64,000 bases of DNA from Galeopsis tetrahit (Eukaryota > Streptophyta > Magnoliopsida > Lamiales > Lamiaceae), in assembly GCA_963675135.1 (NCBI GenBank), contig OY776127.1, positions 87,963,182-88,027,181 of the forward strand. The letters run 5' to 3'. This document shows positions 34,319 to 46,493 of this stretch, one piece after another. How positions within the stretch are numbered: position 1 is the first letter of the stretch; the number at the start of each line of letters is the position of its first letter. The notes under the pieces were generated by a model. It ran no database searches. It saw only the letters and a program-made list of their open reading frames with translations, and had not been told where the DNA came from. Position numbers and translations under genes: made by a program.

Positions 34319-35000
34319 AAATTATAAATTCACGAGTCGAACCAGAGGTCATGACGTCATTAGAACCACTCTTCTAAACCGATCAATACCCACACGAAGA
34401 AAAAAAAAACCTCATGAAACCAACTAGTACCAAAATAATCAAAAGTTAAAGGATTCATGGGATTCAAAAGCATCGCCTCATCATCCCACATATGAAGCGA
34501 TAAAGTGCCTCTATTTGGTTGGTAGGTGATGGAGATTAATATGTATTGTAAGTTGAAGAATAATTGCATAAACGATTGTAATAGGAGGGTTATTTTTAGG
34601 TTCTAAGAAATTCATGATTTGGCTTTCTTTGTGTAGTAGTTTTGTTAGTTAGTAGTTAGTTGTTTTGGAAGTTAGTTGGTTATGTATGTTAGCTAGTTGG
34701 TTTATTAGTTTTGAGTAGTTTTAGTTTACAAGACGTAGTGCCCTATATAAGGCCTTTAATATTGTAATTGTTGGATAGTTGAATGAATTTAGTTTCGATT
34801 GGATTTATATTCCATCGTTGGCAACGTGACGACATTCATAGAATCAACGTCTCGATTGTTACGTGTTCTTGGTATCTTCGTATATTCCGCTGCATCAGTA
34901 GGACTGGCTGAAGAATCAACAAAGAAGATTTCAGAGGCGATAGCCTCCAACTCATCGATAATGTTGTCTGAAGGATGCCCATCTGAATGGTAAATAGTGT
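34319..35000 (-). repeat. Dispersed coding-like repeat family, copy A, split by an insertion
   Basis: Shares blocks with copies at 48580-49090 and 51215-51750: a GTCGAACCAGAGGTCA-like start, CATCCCACATATGAAGCGAT and the block translating on the minus strand as HPSDNIIDELEAIASE. The stretch 34614-34800 between the two halves has CCCTATATAAGG and a TTGTAATTGTTGGATAGTTG tract and may be a solo LTR inserted here. The start of the insert is uncertain. No full protein can be assembled. Confidence 0.5.
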
Positions 35001-35150
35001 AAAAAAATAGAAATACATACATTTTGGGTAGGAAGAGTAACTATTTACCCCTCCGTCTATATAAATTTGCACACTTAACATATTTGGACGTCTCATACCA
35101 ATATTCACCTTCCATAAAAAAATCTTCATAATCTCCACCCTAAAAATATA

Positions 35151-35384
35151 CTCCCTCCGTCCACTAAAAGTGTGCTCATTTCTTTTTTTGAGGTCCACAA
35201 AAACGTGCTTATTCTATTTAAATAGTTAACTTTTGAATATTTTTTCTACTTTACTAACAAGATTGAGTATCTACCAAATATATTTTCTACTCATTATATT
35301 AAATATATTCTTTATAATTAAAATATAATTTTTTTAAAAGCACATATAAAAAAAAGTGAGCACACTTTTGGTGGACAGAGGGAG
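35151..35384. mobile_element. Stowaway MITE
   Basis: About 28-bp inverted ends, CTCCCTCCGTCCACTAAAAG on the left with the matching right end CACTTTTGGTGGACAGAGGG, flanked by TA on both sides. The interior is AT-rich. It ends about 400 bp upstream of the RING gene ATG, so it lies in that gene's promoter region. Confidence 0.85.
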
Positions 35385-35780
35385 TATATATTTACCTATA
35401 TATTGTTACTTTTTCACCCCCAATTTATATTTTTCTTTACTTTATTTAAAAATTAATAAAATTACTCACAAAACACACTCATTACACACTGTCTAATTCG
35501 TTTTTTAAAATGTGCATTATCCCAATGGTGAAATAAGGTTAAAATTGGTATCATTGAAATTTTATAGAATAAATCCACAACAATTATTGTAGATCTCCAC
35601 GTGTCAATCAGAAAAAATCTCCCTATTTCACAGATAAAAACTTTTTCAAAAAATACCAACTCTGCAACTTCTAGATCATTCTACAAACTTCCTATTGGCG
35701 CCTACAAAAATTCCCCACCATTTTTCATCTGAATTCCTCCATTTTACCTCTCTCAATTTTCTCAAAAACCTTGAATCGGA

Positions 35781-36431
35781 ATGGAATCGGAAACGCCTTC
35801 GCCGGAGCTGTCATCCTTCATCGACAACCTGATAAATTCAAGAAACAGAGAAGCTTCCCTCTTCTTGCCCTTCTTACTCGGCTTAAACGCCGCAACTCCT
35901 CTTCCAGAAACGGCCAATCATGGCGGCCCTCCCGATCGGATCATCCTCATCAATCCTTTTACCCAAGAGATGGTAGTAATCGAAAGAAGTAGCAGTGACG
36001 GGAGTAATAGCCCGTTCACGGGCTTCGATTCTCTCTTTAATGACTTGTTTTCGAGCAAAGGCGGCCGCCCTCCGGCCACGAAAGCTTCGATTGATGCTAT
36101 GGAGAGTGTAGATGTTGAAAACGATGGCGATCAGTGTGTTATTTGCTTGGAGGAGTGGGAAGTGGGTGAAAAGGCGAAAAAAATGCCGTGTAAGCATAGG
36201 TTTCATGAAGAGTGTATAGGGAAGTGGTTGAAGATTCATGGATCTTGCCCTGTTTGCAGATATGGCATGCCTGTTGATGAGGAGAAGAAGATTAGTGGTG
36301 ATGGGGAAGGGGAAGGGGAAGGGGAAGGGGGGAGAGAGATTTGGGTGAGTTTTACGTTTAATAGGGATCGAAGGAGTGGGGAAAGTGATGAGAATGATTC
36401 CTTGACAAGTGATCAAGAAATGGAGAATTAG
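35781..36431 (+). CDS. RING-H2 E3 ubiquitin ligase, MPSR1-like
   Basis: Single-exon 216-aa protein. The RING-H2 (C3H2C3) finger spans residues 119-160: CVIC, then MPCKHRFH, EECI, and CPVC, with the conserved W (GKWLKIHGSCPVC) that contacts E2 enzymes. The N-terminus SFIDNLINSRNREASLFLPF and the segment RIILINPFTQEMVVIE match the small group containing Arabidopsis MPSR1, a ligase that senses misfolded cytosolic proteins. The C-terminus has a GEGEGEG run from a GGGGAA repeat and an acidic tail. No membrane span. An ABRE/G-box-like CCACGTGTC lies near 35597, about 180 bp upstream. The ATG at 35781 starts the frame. The function as MPSR1 orthologue is inferred. Confidence 0.88.
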   Translation: MESETPSPELSSFIDNLINSRNREASLFLPFLLGLNAATPLPETANHGGPPDRIILINPFTQEMVVIERSSSDGSNSPFTGFDSLFNDLFSSKGGRPPATKASIDAMESVDVENDGDQCVICLEEWEVGEKAKKMPCKHRFHEECIGKWLKIHGSCPVCRYGMPVDEEKKISGDGEGEGEGEGGREIWVSFTFNRDRRSGESDENDSLTSDQEMEN

Positions 36432-37055
36432 TTACAGATCTCTAAATTTTTACATTTCCTTGTTGTTTTCCGTTTTCTGTGTGCTTTTGGTGGGAACGAG
36501 TTGTATATAAATCCAGGCTTTTCAATGAATGAGCGTTCGTTTTTCACAAAACTCTCTAATTCTCTGCCATTTATTTGATATGGTTGCCATGTTAATTGGA
36601 AGTTGAAATTGTTGTATGGTGTTGTTAAATTTTTTGGGGGTTGCCATTGTGATCACTTTAATTGTGATGTTGATGATATGATGGGATGTAGCTGAATTAG
36701 GTTGATCTGGAAAATGCTTAGTGAACTCAGATGAGAAATATGAGATGGTTTTATCATGATCTTATGTTTTCAAATTTGTGAGTGATGGTGGTTTTGTGAA
36801 GAACCAAAACTAATTGTTGAAGATTATGGAGTTGTATGTTAGCTAGTAATATGAAGAATCTAATTATATGGATATATGCATATTTGGGTGGTGATTATAC
36901 TATGGAGAAATGAAGAATATATACACCCCCACAAAGTTGATTATGGTCCATACACAAAACAATATACATAGTTACTATAAGCATCCTCTAGGATAAGTAG
37001 TACAAATTACTTTTTATAGTATATATGAGTCATAGAAGAACCTTTAATATTGTTT

Positions 37056-38371
37056 CTACACACTAAAAGTTGAACCAAAGAGTTGCACCACATTAGAGTT
37101 CAAATCAATCCCTGAATTCAGATCAATGCTCTCTATTGATCTGAACTTTTGAACTTGTTCATCACTGTTTTGCAGCATGTTAATAGCTTCATCAATGGTG
37201 GTTTTGCTCCTTTTTCTGTTGCTCTCTTGATTCGTCTCGAGCATCACAGAATCCCTCTTACTCCCTGAGCTCTCAGATGAAGTTAAGGAGCTCTCAAGTG
37301 AATTCCGATTATGACGTAAAACCCTTTTCCCCGTTGCATCTTTCAACATAGAGCCATCACTCTCGGTCAACACTGAGAATGAACAGCTTGTACAACCAGA
37401 GTCCACCATTGATGCTAACTGAGAAAGTTGAGCTTTCGTTTGTTCCACCTCGATGGAGCAAGCACTATATCCAGAAAGAGTCTCCTGTGCCTTTTTCAAC
37501 ACGGATTGTAAATACTTCCCTTGAGCTTCCATTCTTAGCTGCAGATGTTTCTGTACCTGAAATACTTTTTTATTACACAACTTCCTTACGTATGATTAAC
37601 CTGATGAGGTTTGATTGTTCTAATTCTATTACCTCTATCTGTTCATGAAGTTTCCTCTGGACCTCCATTTGCATTTGCAAAGCGTGGGACACCTGCAAAC
37701 TTCTGAAGAAGACAAGATGCAATTGTAAGTGATCAAATTCCACTCTTTTTTTCTTTTATTGCAACTTAAATGTTGTAGGAAATTAAATCAAAATCATTAC
37801 TCATTAATTTGATTCTCTGCTCCATCACAAATCTTGTTGGTCAAGTTGGTTCTCTGATTTTCTCCATTATCTGAAATATTGCATGTTAGTATTCACTTGA
37901 TCTTATCATAGTCTAATGAATGCTCTGTTTATTACCTTCCTGTTTATTGTTGTTGTTGTTTTGCGTTTGTTGACTTCTTCCCAGTCTATATTTCTGCATC
38001 AAGAACAGTAAAACCCCATTCAGACAAAGTCCCAAGCATAAGAAAAAACTGTCAATGATAGAAAACAACAAAATGATTGCCTGTAAATGGCTCTTGAGGT
38101 GGTACAAAGTGAGCCCATGAATGCCCATAACCCTCATCAACGATTTAGGTGTAGCCTCTGCATTCAAAACATAAAATTTCCTCTGTAAGAATGTCTTAGA
38201 ATCTTATATATCATATATGCATGAAGAAAAGAAATGTTATACTCAACTCTCTCCACCCCCTAGCTGGTTAACAGCATCGATGAAACGTTGATGCAGTTCA
38301 GGAGTCCATTTCAATCTAGGCTTTGCATCACTAGATAAAGCCAAGCTCATTTCTTGATTGTGAAGAGCCAT
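37056..38371 (-). CDS. PHL8: MYB-CC (GARP) transcription factor, PHL8-like
   Basis: Nuclear transcription factor of the PHR1-like family (phosphate-starvation regulators and relatives). Six exons in phase: 38371-38248, 38157-38081, 37993-37936, 37870-37801, 37702-37633, 37556-37056, giving 299 aa. It starts MALHNQEMSLALSSDAKPRL. The GARP DNA-binding domain (about 17-72) has LKWTPELHQRFIDAVNQLGG and GLTLYHLKSHLQKYRLG. The MYB-CC coiled coil follows: LQMQMEVQRKLHEQIE, VQKHLQLRMEAQGKYLQSVL. The tail contains SLTSSESS. Closest recalled relative is Arabidopsis PHL8, including the first residues. The intron after SHLQ (38080 to 37994) appears to use a GC donor. The CT-rich run near 38796 may lie in its promoter. 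Confidence 0.92.
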
Positions 38372-41300
38372 TTGTGTTTGAATAAGGTGTAATAAGAAAG
38401 GTGGATCATATGAAAAATATAAGGATGTTGGTTGCTTGTAAGCTTAGGTGAGTGAATATGTGGCACTCTGTATTTCTCTTTATAATTGAGAGGAGTTGTT
38501 AGAATGTCGTATGTTCTCACTCCATATCAGGAAACATAAGTGGGGTTAATGCTGGGAAGGGAATATATGCTATGAGCTGTGCACCCTTTCTTTCTACCAT
38601 TTCCCATTTCATATCTAACTTTCTTTATTTCTGTTTTCAAGTTTTTTTTCTTTCTTATTTGACTTGAAAGGGCGTAGAGAATCTATGATGTAGCAAAAAC
38701 AGAGAAAGCAACATACTTCAAATTTGAGTCTCAAAAGCAGAGAAAAGAAAAGAAAAAAAGTGTATGGTTTGTTTTATCCCCCTGTTCCCACATTCCTCTC
38801 TCTCTCTCTCTCTCTGGGGGAGAGAGATTCCCATATGAGTTAGTTAGCCCCACCATGATATATAATGGGTGCAACTTTTATAAACCCCTTGAGAAGCTTT
38901 GATGGAAAGAAAAAATGAAAATTAATCATGATGATGCTTTAATGGATGTTTTCTTTTTAAAGATTGAAAGGGATGATAAAATGAGTGCTGTGTTTTTTGC
39001 CCTTAAAATTAAATTAGATTTTTTGTAATTATCTTTTCCCCCTCAAATTTCCTTTATAGGGTCTAGATGGTTTTGGCCGGTTCTTTTTGTTTCTTGTAGG
39101 GATAAGGGAATCAAAGAATCTAGTATTAGATTTTAGGACAAGCAAGTAATAATATTATCAACCAGTGCTAGATAGCTTGTGATTATTAAAGACATATATG
39201 ATTGGCATAATAAAACAATTGATATAATGACTTGTCTACAAACCCCCCTCTCATCTTGTAATTTTCAGATATTATAATCCAAACAAAATTGAAATTATTT
39301 GCAGCCTTCCATAATTTACTTATGCTGAGAAAGCTCTGTTTGCATCAGAAATTTACTTTACAACTTGAGTCCTCATTTTTTACCATTTAGGGTAGGTAGG
39401 TAGGGTACTAGGGTGCATTGGTGAATGTGAACTTGAGTCCCAAATGATGATCCCCCTTTTATTTTTTACACGGACTAATAAAACATTGTTTATTTGTGTC
39501 TAAAATTCTGAATTTTACATATGAACCTCCAAATATACCCTTATTTATTGAACATTAAAACAATAATCAATCATTAAATGAGGGTATTTTGAATATTTTA
39601 CACACTTCAAACGGAAAATGAATAGAGGACCATCTTTTTGGGACGGAGGTGGGAGTATAAAGAAAGCCCATCTTATATCTTTGCTTAAAGCCCAAGAATT
39701 GCATGGATTCTTGAACAAAAATATAAATTAATATTATTATTATGTAGTCAAGTTGATGGAATGAGGTTCATCCATTGACCATGTCTTACCTAGTCTTGCT
39801 TTTCCACCTTGTGGATTATTTATACATTTTTTTCCTAGTAACTGATAGGTGTTGGAGTTTATTAAGTGTAAATAGAATATCTTTTTCCCTCAATCAGAGA
39901 CACAAGGAAATGACAAAAAGATTCATATTGATTAATATATAAATCAATCCCCTCCCATAAAGCAATCCATGAAAAAGGGAGGTGCATACTATCAAAAGCA
40001 GGGAGAGGCAAATAAAATAAAGATTGAATTTAATTTTATTGTAAAGAAAAAGAGAGTGGGAATGGCAAACAAGAAATCCTGAAAGTCATTTAGATCAGAT
40101 CAGTCTTTTACATTTCTTGGGATGCCCGCAAAGAGTCGGAATCGAAATCCAATGATTGATTCATTGTTAACTAATCTTTATAGAGATCTAAGATCAGTAA
40201 GATGCAAAGTAGAAATGATCACTTAATTTATGGTTTTGCATGATTCAGTTGTGTGTGTGCAAGTGTATTAGTACATGGTTTTGCATGATTTTAGATTATT
40301 AGTGAAAAAATGGACAAGTGTGGGCCAGAAGGTTTGAAAAAAGATGATTAAATGATGTAGCTTTAAGCAGCTGCTGTACTTGAAGCTCTTTTAAATATTC
40401 CATTACAAGTAAAGGAGATTCTAGGATGATGCAAAACAGGACTTTAGGGGGACTTAGTGAATCGAAAGTCGTCTCGTCTCATCAATTATTATTGTGGGAT
40501 GAGGGCTGTCTGATGGATGCACTAATCCAAAGGCAGGGAAGATTATGTCCTCAGGAATCAAGTAAAGAGAAACAAAAGGAAGTTGTCACTATCCCACTAG
40601 TTTCGATTATTATCCTGCAAATTTACCGTTGATATCATCCGAGCTGAAAGTGACGCGAGCATTATGCAATGCTGCTAGCTTCTTCTGTCTTTGTTATTCA
40701 CTGTTGTTTCTGGGAATTTCTTGATTTTAGGATTGACAGGTAAATATTGTGAATGGGATCAGTGATTACTTTCCATATATAGATAAAGTTGTTTTTGGAC
40801 ATTTTATGATGTAGTACATAGATGAATGAGGCCTTGCTATAAACATGCACAGTGTAGGGGACGTATTGTACAAGGGATACTCAATTCGTACAACGAACAC
40901 ACCGAAGCAAAAGCTCAAAGACTCAACATCATCCACCAAGACACACTACTGGATTCAAACCATCATGGTTACATAGTACTCCCTCCGTCCCAATTTGTTT
41001 GTCATTTTGGTCGATTCGGTATTCGTATTTGAATGTGTAACACATACCTGAGATGTGAATATATTTTTTACAGAATATGGCATGATGCACGCCAAAGGGG
41101 AATACTTTCTGAAACAAGACTATACAAAAAAAGAAGAAAATGATGACAGGTATCTTATTACTATAAGTGACTCACACCTCACTTCCACTTAGGTGGTATT
41201 ATTGTCCTTGATTTTTTTCTTTTTTTCTTTTTTTGGTGGTTTACATAACATGTTCCTTTTGAAGATTTGAATAAGTTTAAAGATATTCCAACATCTAAGA

Positions 41301-41451
41301 TGCTCTGATCTCTTGTAATATTTTTCTTGCTTTCTTTCTTGAAAAAAGCTAATTTCACATGATCATTTGTGGGATCAATAATACATCTTAAGGTTATTCC
41401 CCTCTACAATAATTTCTTGAAGGCCTAAGTGACGTAAACAACGAGTAATCC
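38372..41451. other. Gene-free region upstream of PHL8
   Basis: Contains a (CT)n run at about 38796-38814 and a Stowaway-like end GGGACGGAGGTGGGAGTA near 39640. A lone Stowaway start TACTCCCTCCGTCCC lies near 40977. The 68-codon ATG frame at 40426-40632 has no recognisable family and no splice-linked partner, so it is not called. The rest is AT-rich with no feature seen. Confidence 0.4.
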
Positions 41452-41580
41452 CTAAGAGTTGGTCTAGTGGTGTAGATTTGAGACTTAGAAGTGTGCGTTT
41501 AAGGTTCGAAACCTGTAAAGTAAAAACAATTGTTATCTTCCTAAAGACTAAAATTGCAATCTAGTAGGGTCAACAAATAT
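41452..41580 (+). mobile_element. SINE-like element, tRNA-derived head
   Basis: A-box-like TGGTCTAGTGG (41460-41470) and a good B box GGTTCGAAACC (41503-41513), spaced as in tRNA-derived plant SINEs of the GAGTTGGTCTAGTGGT type. The 3' limit and target duplications were not resolved. Confidence 0.6.
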
Positions 41581-42474
41581 ATAAATAGTCAATGTACACC
41601 AAAAGGAAATAGCATAAATCGGACACAAAAAGATTGTGCTACGCGTCATGTAAGAAATAAAGAAGATCAAACTTGAACCAATCATCTAAATCTGAAATTA
41701 GTCATTTAGAATAACATAATATTGACATACTCGACTTAGATTCAATTTTATGTCAAATCAATTGAGTAAGATTACAATGGTTAGATAATTGTATAATGAT
41801 TGAAATATTTGTATGATTTGTGGTTTCTTAAAAACAATTTTTAAATAATCGTTTAGTAAAATCGATGCAAAATCTTAAAATTTAAGAAGCTTTTTTTAAG
41901 GGTTTACAATTAAAATCGATTCAAATACATTCTTAAACCCGAGATCTTCAAATCAAGACGAAATTCAGTGTCGGCGTGTCGCTACCCGCTGCAATCGTGA
42001 GAAATGGGGTTGCGAGTGTACACTTTGCCCACAAGCAACACACAGTTCTCCATTCTAACAATGAGACGAACCCCACACTAAGACAGTCTAATGTTAAAAA
42101 AACAGAGAAAAATAAGAAAGACAAACAATAGGATGAAGTTACTCATCCGATCGATCACTGTAGCACCATCAGATAGGATTAACTCGTTAAAATTCAAGAA
42201 AGCTTTAAAACTCGAAGTAAATATAGTTTTAATTAAGGTGGGATCATCAACAGTCAAGTCTAGAAACTTGGTTGTACAAAAGTAGTTTGTGGTTTGTTCT
42301 CATGAATGGTCGTTTTCAGCGTGGGCATGAATTAAAGATGAAATTTGAAATTATTGGAAGTCATCATAAAATAGTACTCTAGTTTGGATGTTTGAGTATT
42401 AGAGGTCTATTTTAATTTTACCCATTATTTGATATATACATATATCAGATAACCACATCCATAAATATACTTTC

Positions 42475-43160
42475 TCCCACAATAACTTTTACACTTTTTT
42501 TCTCGAAACGTATCGCAATAACTTTCACACCCTTATAAAATTCATCTTCACAATATCCTCAATTTTACATAAAAAATGTTACTCTTATATTCCACAATAA
42601 CTTTCACACCATTGAAAAACCTTTTATAAACTCCACTTTTACAGTATTCTCAATTTTACACACGATGTTACTCCATCCGTTCCACAACAACTTTCACATC
42701 CTTAAAATGGAAATTTTTTTATAAACTCCACTCTTACAGTATCCTCAATTTTACACAAAATGTTACTCCTTCCGTTCCACAATAACTTTCACACCCTTAA
42801 AATGGAAAACATTTTATAAACTTCACTCTTACAATATCCTCAATTTTACACAAATGTAATTATTTTTTCTATACACATACATAAAAATCAACTCATTTAT
42901 TTATTTTATATATAAAAGTTCATAAATTATCCCTCAAAACTCTACTTAATAGTACACTTTCTTAATATGCGTGTCACCTACCTATTAAACTTATTATGAG
43001 ACGAAGGGAGTATTACTTTTTACTAACACTTATACAAAAGTCAACTCATTTATTTACTTTATGGAGTATAAAATTATTCCTCAAAACTCTACTTATTATT
43101 ACACTTTTTTAATATGCGTGTCCACCTACCTATGAAACTTATTAAGGGACGGGGGGAGTA
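42475..43160. repeat. Tandem array of one end of a Stowaway-like MITE
   Basis: Units of about 92 bp, each with CCACAATAACTTTCACAC, TTTTATAAACTCCACTCTTA and TCCTCAATTTTACACAAA. Clear starts are near 42592, 42684 and 42777, with degenerate earlier units near 42478 and 42510. Several units begin with a CTCC.TCCGTTCC MITE end. Beyond 42860 there are two MITE right-end pieces (TGAGACGAAGGGAGTA near 43005 and GGGACGGGGGGAGTA near 43147). Confidence 0.75.
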
Positions 43161-43171
43161 TTACTTTTGAC

Positions 43172-43820
43172 CAAGGTCAAAAATATCGGTATCTGTGAAA
43201 ATATCGAAACTTTAAATTTATGAAAATATTGATGGACATATCGATATCGAATATCAATATCGGTAAATTTTTAAAAAATTGAAAATTTAATAACTAACTT
43301 TTAATACATAAATTCAACAAAACAATTTAAATACATTTACATCTATGATAAATTTATATAAAATATAGCATACAATGTTATTTCATATGATACTCCCTCC
43401 GTCCGCCTATAAGTGTTACGTTAGTTTTTGGCACAAAGATTAAGAAAAGTGATTAAATAATAGATATAGTACAAGTGATGTGATTGAGAAATGAGAGAGA
43501 TGGAGAGAAAAAGTAAGATATAAAGTGAAGTGTAAGAAAAAGTATTTACCAAAAAAGGTATGAGAAGCTTATAGGCGGACGGACCAAAATGGTAAAATGG
43601 GAAGCTTATAGGCGGACGGAGGGAGTATTTGTTAAAATTTATCGACATTTCTCGATTTTTTTCGATATTCTTTCGATATTTTATCGATATTAGTCTCGAT
43701 ATTGTTATTGTATATCAATATTTTCGATTTTTTTTATAAATATCGTTTTCTCTCAATATGGATATTGGTGACCGCAAAAAATGGATATATCGGGAAAATT
43801 TCCGAATATTTTCGTCCATG
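43172..43820. mobile_element. hAT-type MITE, ATATCGATA-rich family, with nested Stowaway
   Basis: The ends CAAGGTCAAAAATAT and ATATTTTCGTCCATG are imperfect inverted repeats. The exact 8-bp duplication CTTTTGAC flanks it (43164-43171, 43821-43828). The interior is packed with ATATCGATA/TATCGATATT words. A Stowaway MITE is inserted in the middle (43393-43625). Confidence 0.85.
43393..43625. mobile_element. Stowaway MITE nested in hAT MITE
   Basis: Ends CTCCCTCCGTCCGCCTATAA and its inverse, flanked by TA (43391-43392, 43626-43627). The right end is partly duplicated: AGCTTATAGGCGGACGGA occurs twice about 45 bp apart. Confidence 0.85.
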
Positions 43821-43828
43821 CTTTTGAC

Positions 43829-44761
43829 TAACACCTATACACAAGTCAATTTTTTTTATTTACTTTATACATAAAAGCTTACATATTTATTCCTCAAATT
43901 CAACTCATTATTACACCTTTTTTTAATTTAGGTGTTTATTTACATGAAAGTTATTCTGAAACTGAGGAGTTAGTTTTTATAATGGTACTAAGTAGGTGTA
44001 TGTTTATAGCCACAACTATAAACACTTGGTTAATAGTGCAAGATATATATAATGCTTAATGCACTTTGGTCGGCCAACCTTTTGAAAACATGTGGCTGCA
44101 GCAGCCATGACAATGTAGTAAACTCATGAGGTTGACATGCATACATACATTATACATACATGATGGAAAAATATTATATTGCAATTAATTAATTCACTAA
44201 TCACCACCATAATTCATATCCACATATATCTAATTTCTTTGTTTAATTAATATATATACGCACTAATTAAGGGCACGTATGAAATCTTTGCCTAATCTAG
44301 ATCTATTCAACGATTTTCATATAACCTAGGAGGTCCCCCCGTTTGGTTAACTTGCTTACAAAACAATTGCTAATATAAAAAGTTGGGTGATACCTCTCAC
44401 GAAAAAAGATTTGTAAGATGGATCTATTTTGATTTTTTTTTCTCGATTTTATATTTATAAAAAAAAAATGATAATATTTTTAATAAAAAATTACTATTAA
44501 TTTTTACTTAAACATTATTATTTTTTATTCATGAAATATCCTCACTTTTTACCTGAGGATCAAAGAAGATCCTCTCAGATGGTCTCATTCAAAACTACTC
44601 CTAGCTTTTAATAAAATAGTATAAACAGACATAGGTTTTGTCTACACAATCAATTATTTAGATAAAACAATTTTAAAAAATATTAGTTAAAACTATGTTA
44701 TTCATTAATTTGCTTTATACATATATGTGTGTTGTAGAATTTCTAAATTCTCAGTTGTGAA
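43829..44761. other. Gene-free AT-rich spacer
   Basis: The first 120 bp continue the Stowaway-like repeat into which the preceding hAT element inserted. The remainder is AT-rich, with CATACATACATTATACATACA near 44140. No gene or promoter was seen. Confidence 0.4.
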
Positions 44762-45148
44762 TAGTGTTGTTATTCGAATCCAGCCTTAACGAAATTCGGC
44801 TTGGCTCGACTCGTTAAGGCTCGATAAGGCTCGACTCGTTTAGCTTAATGAGCCGAGCTCGAGCTCGTTAATTAAATACTCGATTTATTAACGAGTCGGC
44901 TCGAGCTCGACTTATTAGGCTCGATAACTAAATTTTTGTAAAAATTTCCATTAGGCTCGTTAGGCTCGGCTCGACTCGATAGTCTCGTAAGCTCGTTAGA
45001 CTCGTTAACGAGTCGAGCCGAGCTCAATTTTTTACTCAGTAAATGGTAATGTTATTGAGCCGAGCTCGGCTCGGCTCGATAAGAGCTCGAGTCGAGCTCG
45101 AACCTCAAATACTCGACTCGACTCGGCTCGGCTCGAATAACAGCTCTA
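44762..45148. mobile_element. hAT-type MITE, GAGCTCGAGCTCG-rich family
   Basis: The left end TAGTGTTGTTATTCGAA pairs with the right end TTCGAATAACAGCTCTA. The exact 8-bp duplication GTTGTGAA is at 44754-44761 and 45149-45156. The interior is made of GGCTCGACTCG/CGAGTCGAGCC words. A 40-bp stub of the same family is at 57150-57190 (GGGCTGTTATTTGAACC). Confidence 0.9.
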
Positions 45149-45156
45149 GTTGTGAA

Positions 45157-46493
45157 TGCAATTTTTTTTTTTTTTGAAAGCTATGATATGCAAATGCAAG
45201 TAGGTCCTACGGTAGTAACGTATGCTTCAATTTATCATTTAGTGCCATAATTTTTTTTGGAACTATTGTACTCATGATTTTTAATTTTAGCAAAGAAAAA
45301 AAATAAAAAAAATTGATAAGTCTATATTTAATATCAATGCCGACATATATTGGACAATATTATGTATTCTTTTTATGTATAGAGTCATTGTCAGCCAGGG
45401 TTATTATTTTGTCCAATATTCGTGTGTGTGAAATGTGAATATAATTGCTCATGAATTTTGAAACTAATTAAAATATTACTAGCCTAATTAAATTTTCTAG
45501 TAATTAAATTGATTTTTTTTAGGATGTAAAAGAATTATCAGCAATATTCTTCTATTTAAGAAAGAAGTATAAAAAATCACTGATCGAATTTGAATCGAAA
45601 TCAGATCAAATGAATTTTCTCACAAAATTTATACAACCTACAAGAAAAAATGTGTATTACTGTCAGGACAATAATATGTTACTTTTTTTTTTTTTTAATA
45701 GTAACACATATTTGCCCTTAGCTAACATAAAAAATTGTTCTTATAATAATCTTTTATATTTACCTTGCACGATTTTTTCACATATTTTTTTATGTCTCGA
45801 TATTCGGTTCAAGTACCGACTAATTCGAGGGGACTATTGTCACTGTCTACTTGCGAGAACTCTGTTTAAAGCTAAAACTTTGCGCTTTGTATGAATTTTT
45901 AACAGATTTATTTAACCCGCTTTCAATCTAGTTCGACCCTTGAATTTTTTTCTCACTTTTTTTAATTGGTGTTAATATTGCATGTGAGTTTTATTTTGTT
46001 GTTAAGTTACTTGGGCTTGCTAATAGAATATTATTCATAAAAAATTGAGGTTATAATAATTTTTTTTTATGTCAAGGACATACCGATTGAAGTCGTAATA
46101 ATAAATCTGAAAAGAGAAAGTGCTTCCAGGATAATTAGAGAGAAAAAGATACTGTGTGGACCCATTCTTATCTCCTTGCAAGAACTCGGACACGTGTCAT
46201 AATTAAAAAAAATCCCACTAAAATTATCCTATTTATTTGGGTATTAAAAAAACATTTGAAAAGATGAGAGCGTGACATATCTAATAATAAAAGACCAAGT
46301 TTCTTTAACATTTTTTTAATGTACCACACATTCACAATCTTGAAATATAATATACTCACTCCGTTGAAATTTATTATTTTTATTTATATATAAAATAAAT
46401 AAACTAAAGTATTGTAAAATTTATTTATAAACAAAAAAATGATTTATTTAAAGTTAATAATAATTTAAATAAATAATAATTAATGGAGGCAAT
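45157..46493. other. Gene-free AT-rich spacer
   Basis: 45797-45870 is a single diverged piece of the repeat amplified in the uL18 intron (GATATTCGG, then GTACCGACTAATTCGAGG). A GACACGTGTC G-box occurs at 46189-46198. The 94-codon open frame at 45610-45894 is rich in N, F and L and matches nothing recognised. Confidence 0.4.

Noticed and set aside
35883..36416. 177-codon frame antisense to the RING gene
   Set aside because: The opposite strand encodes a clear RING-H2 protein; the antisense frame has no recognisable domain.
40426..40632. 68-codon ATG frame
   Set aside because: Proper ATG, but no family, no promoter motif and no support beyond chance length; left uncalled.
45610..45894. 94-codon frame with poly-F
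   Set aside because: Homopolymer T run, no family, and an overlap with a dispersed repeat fragment.
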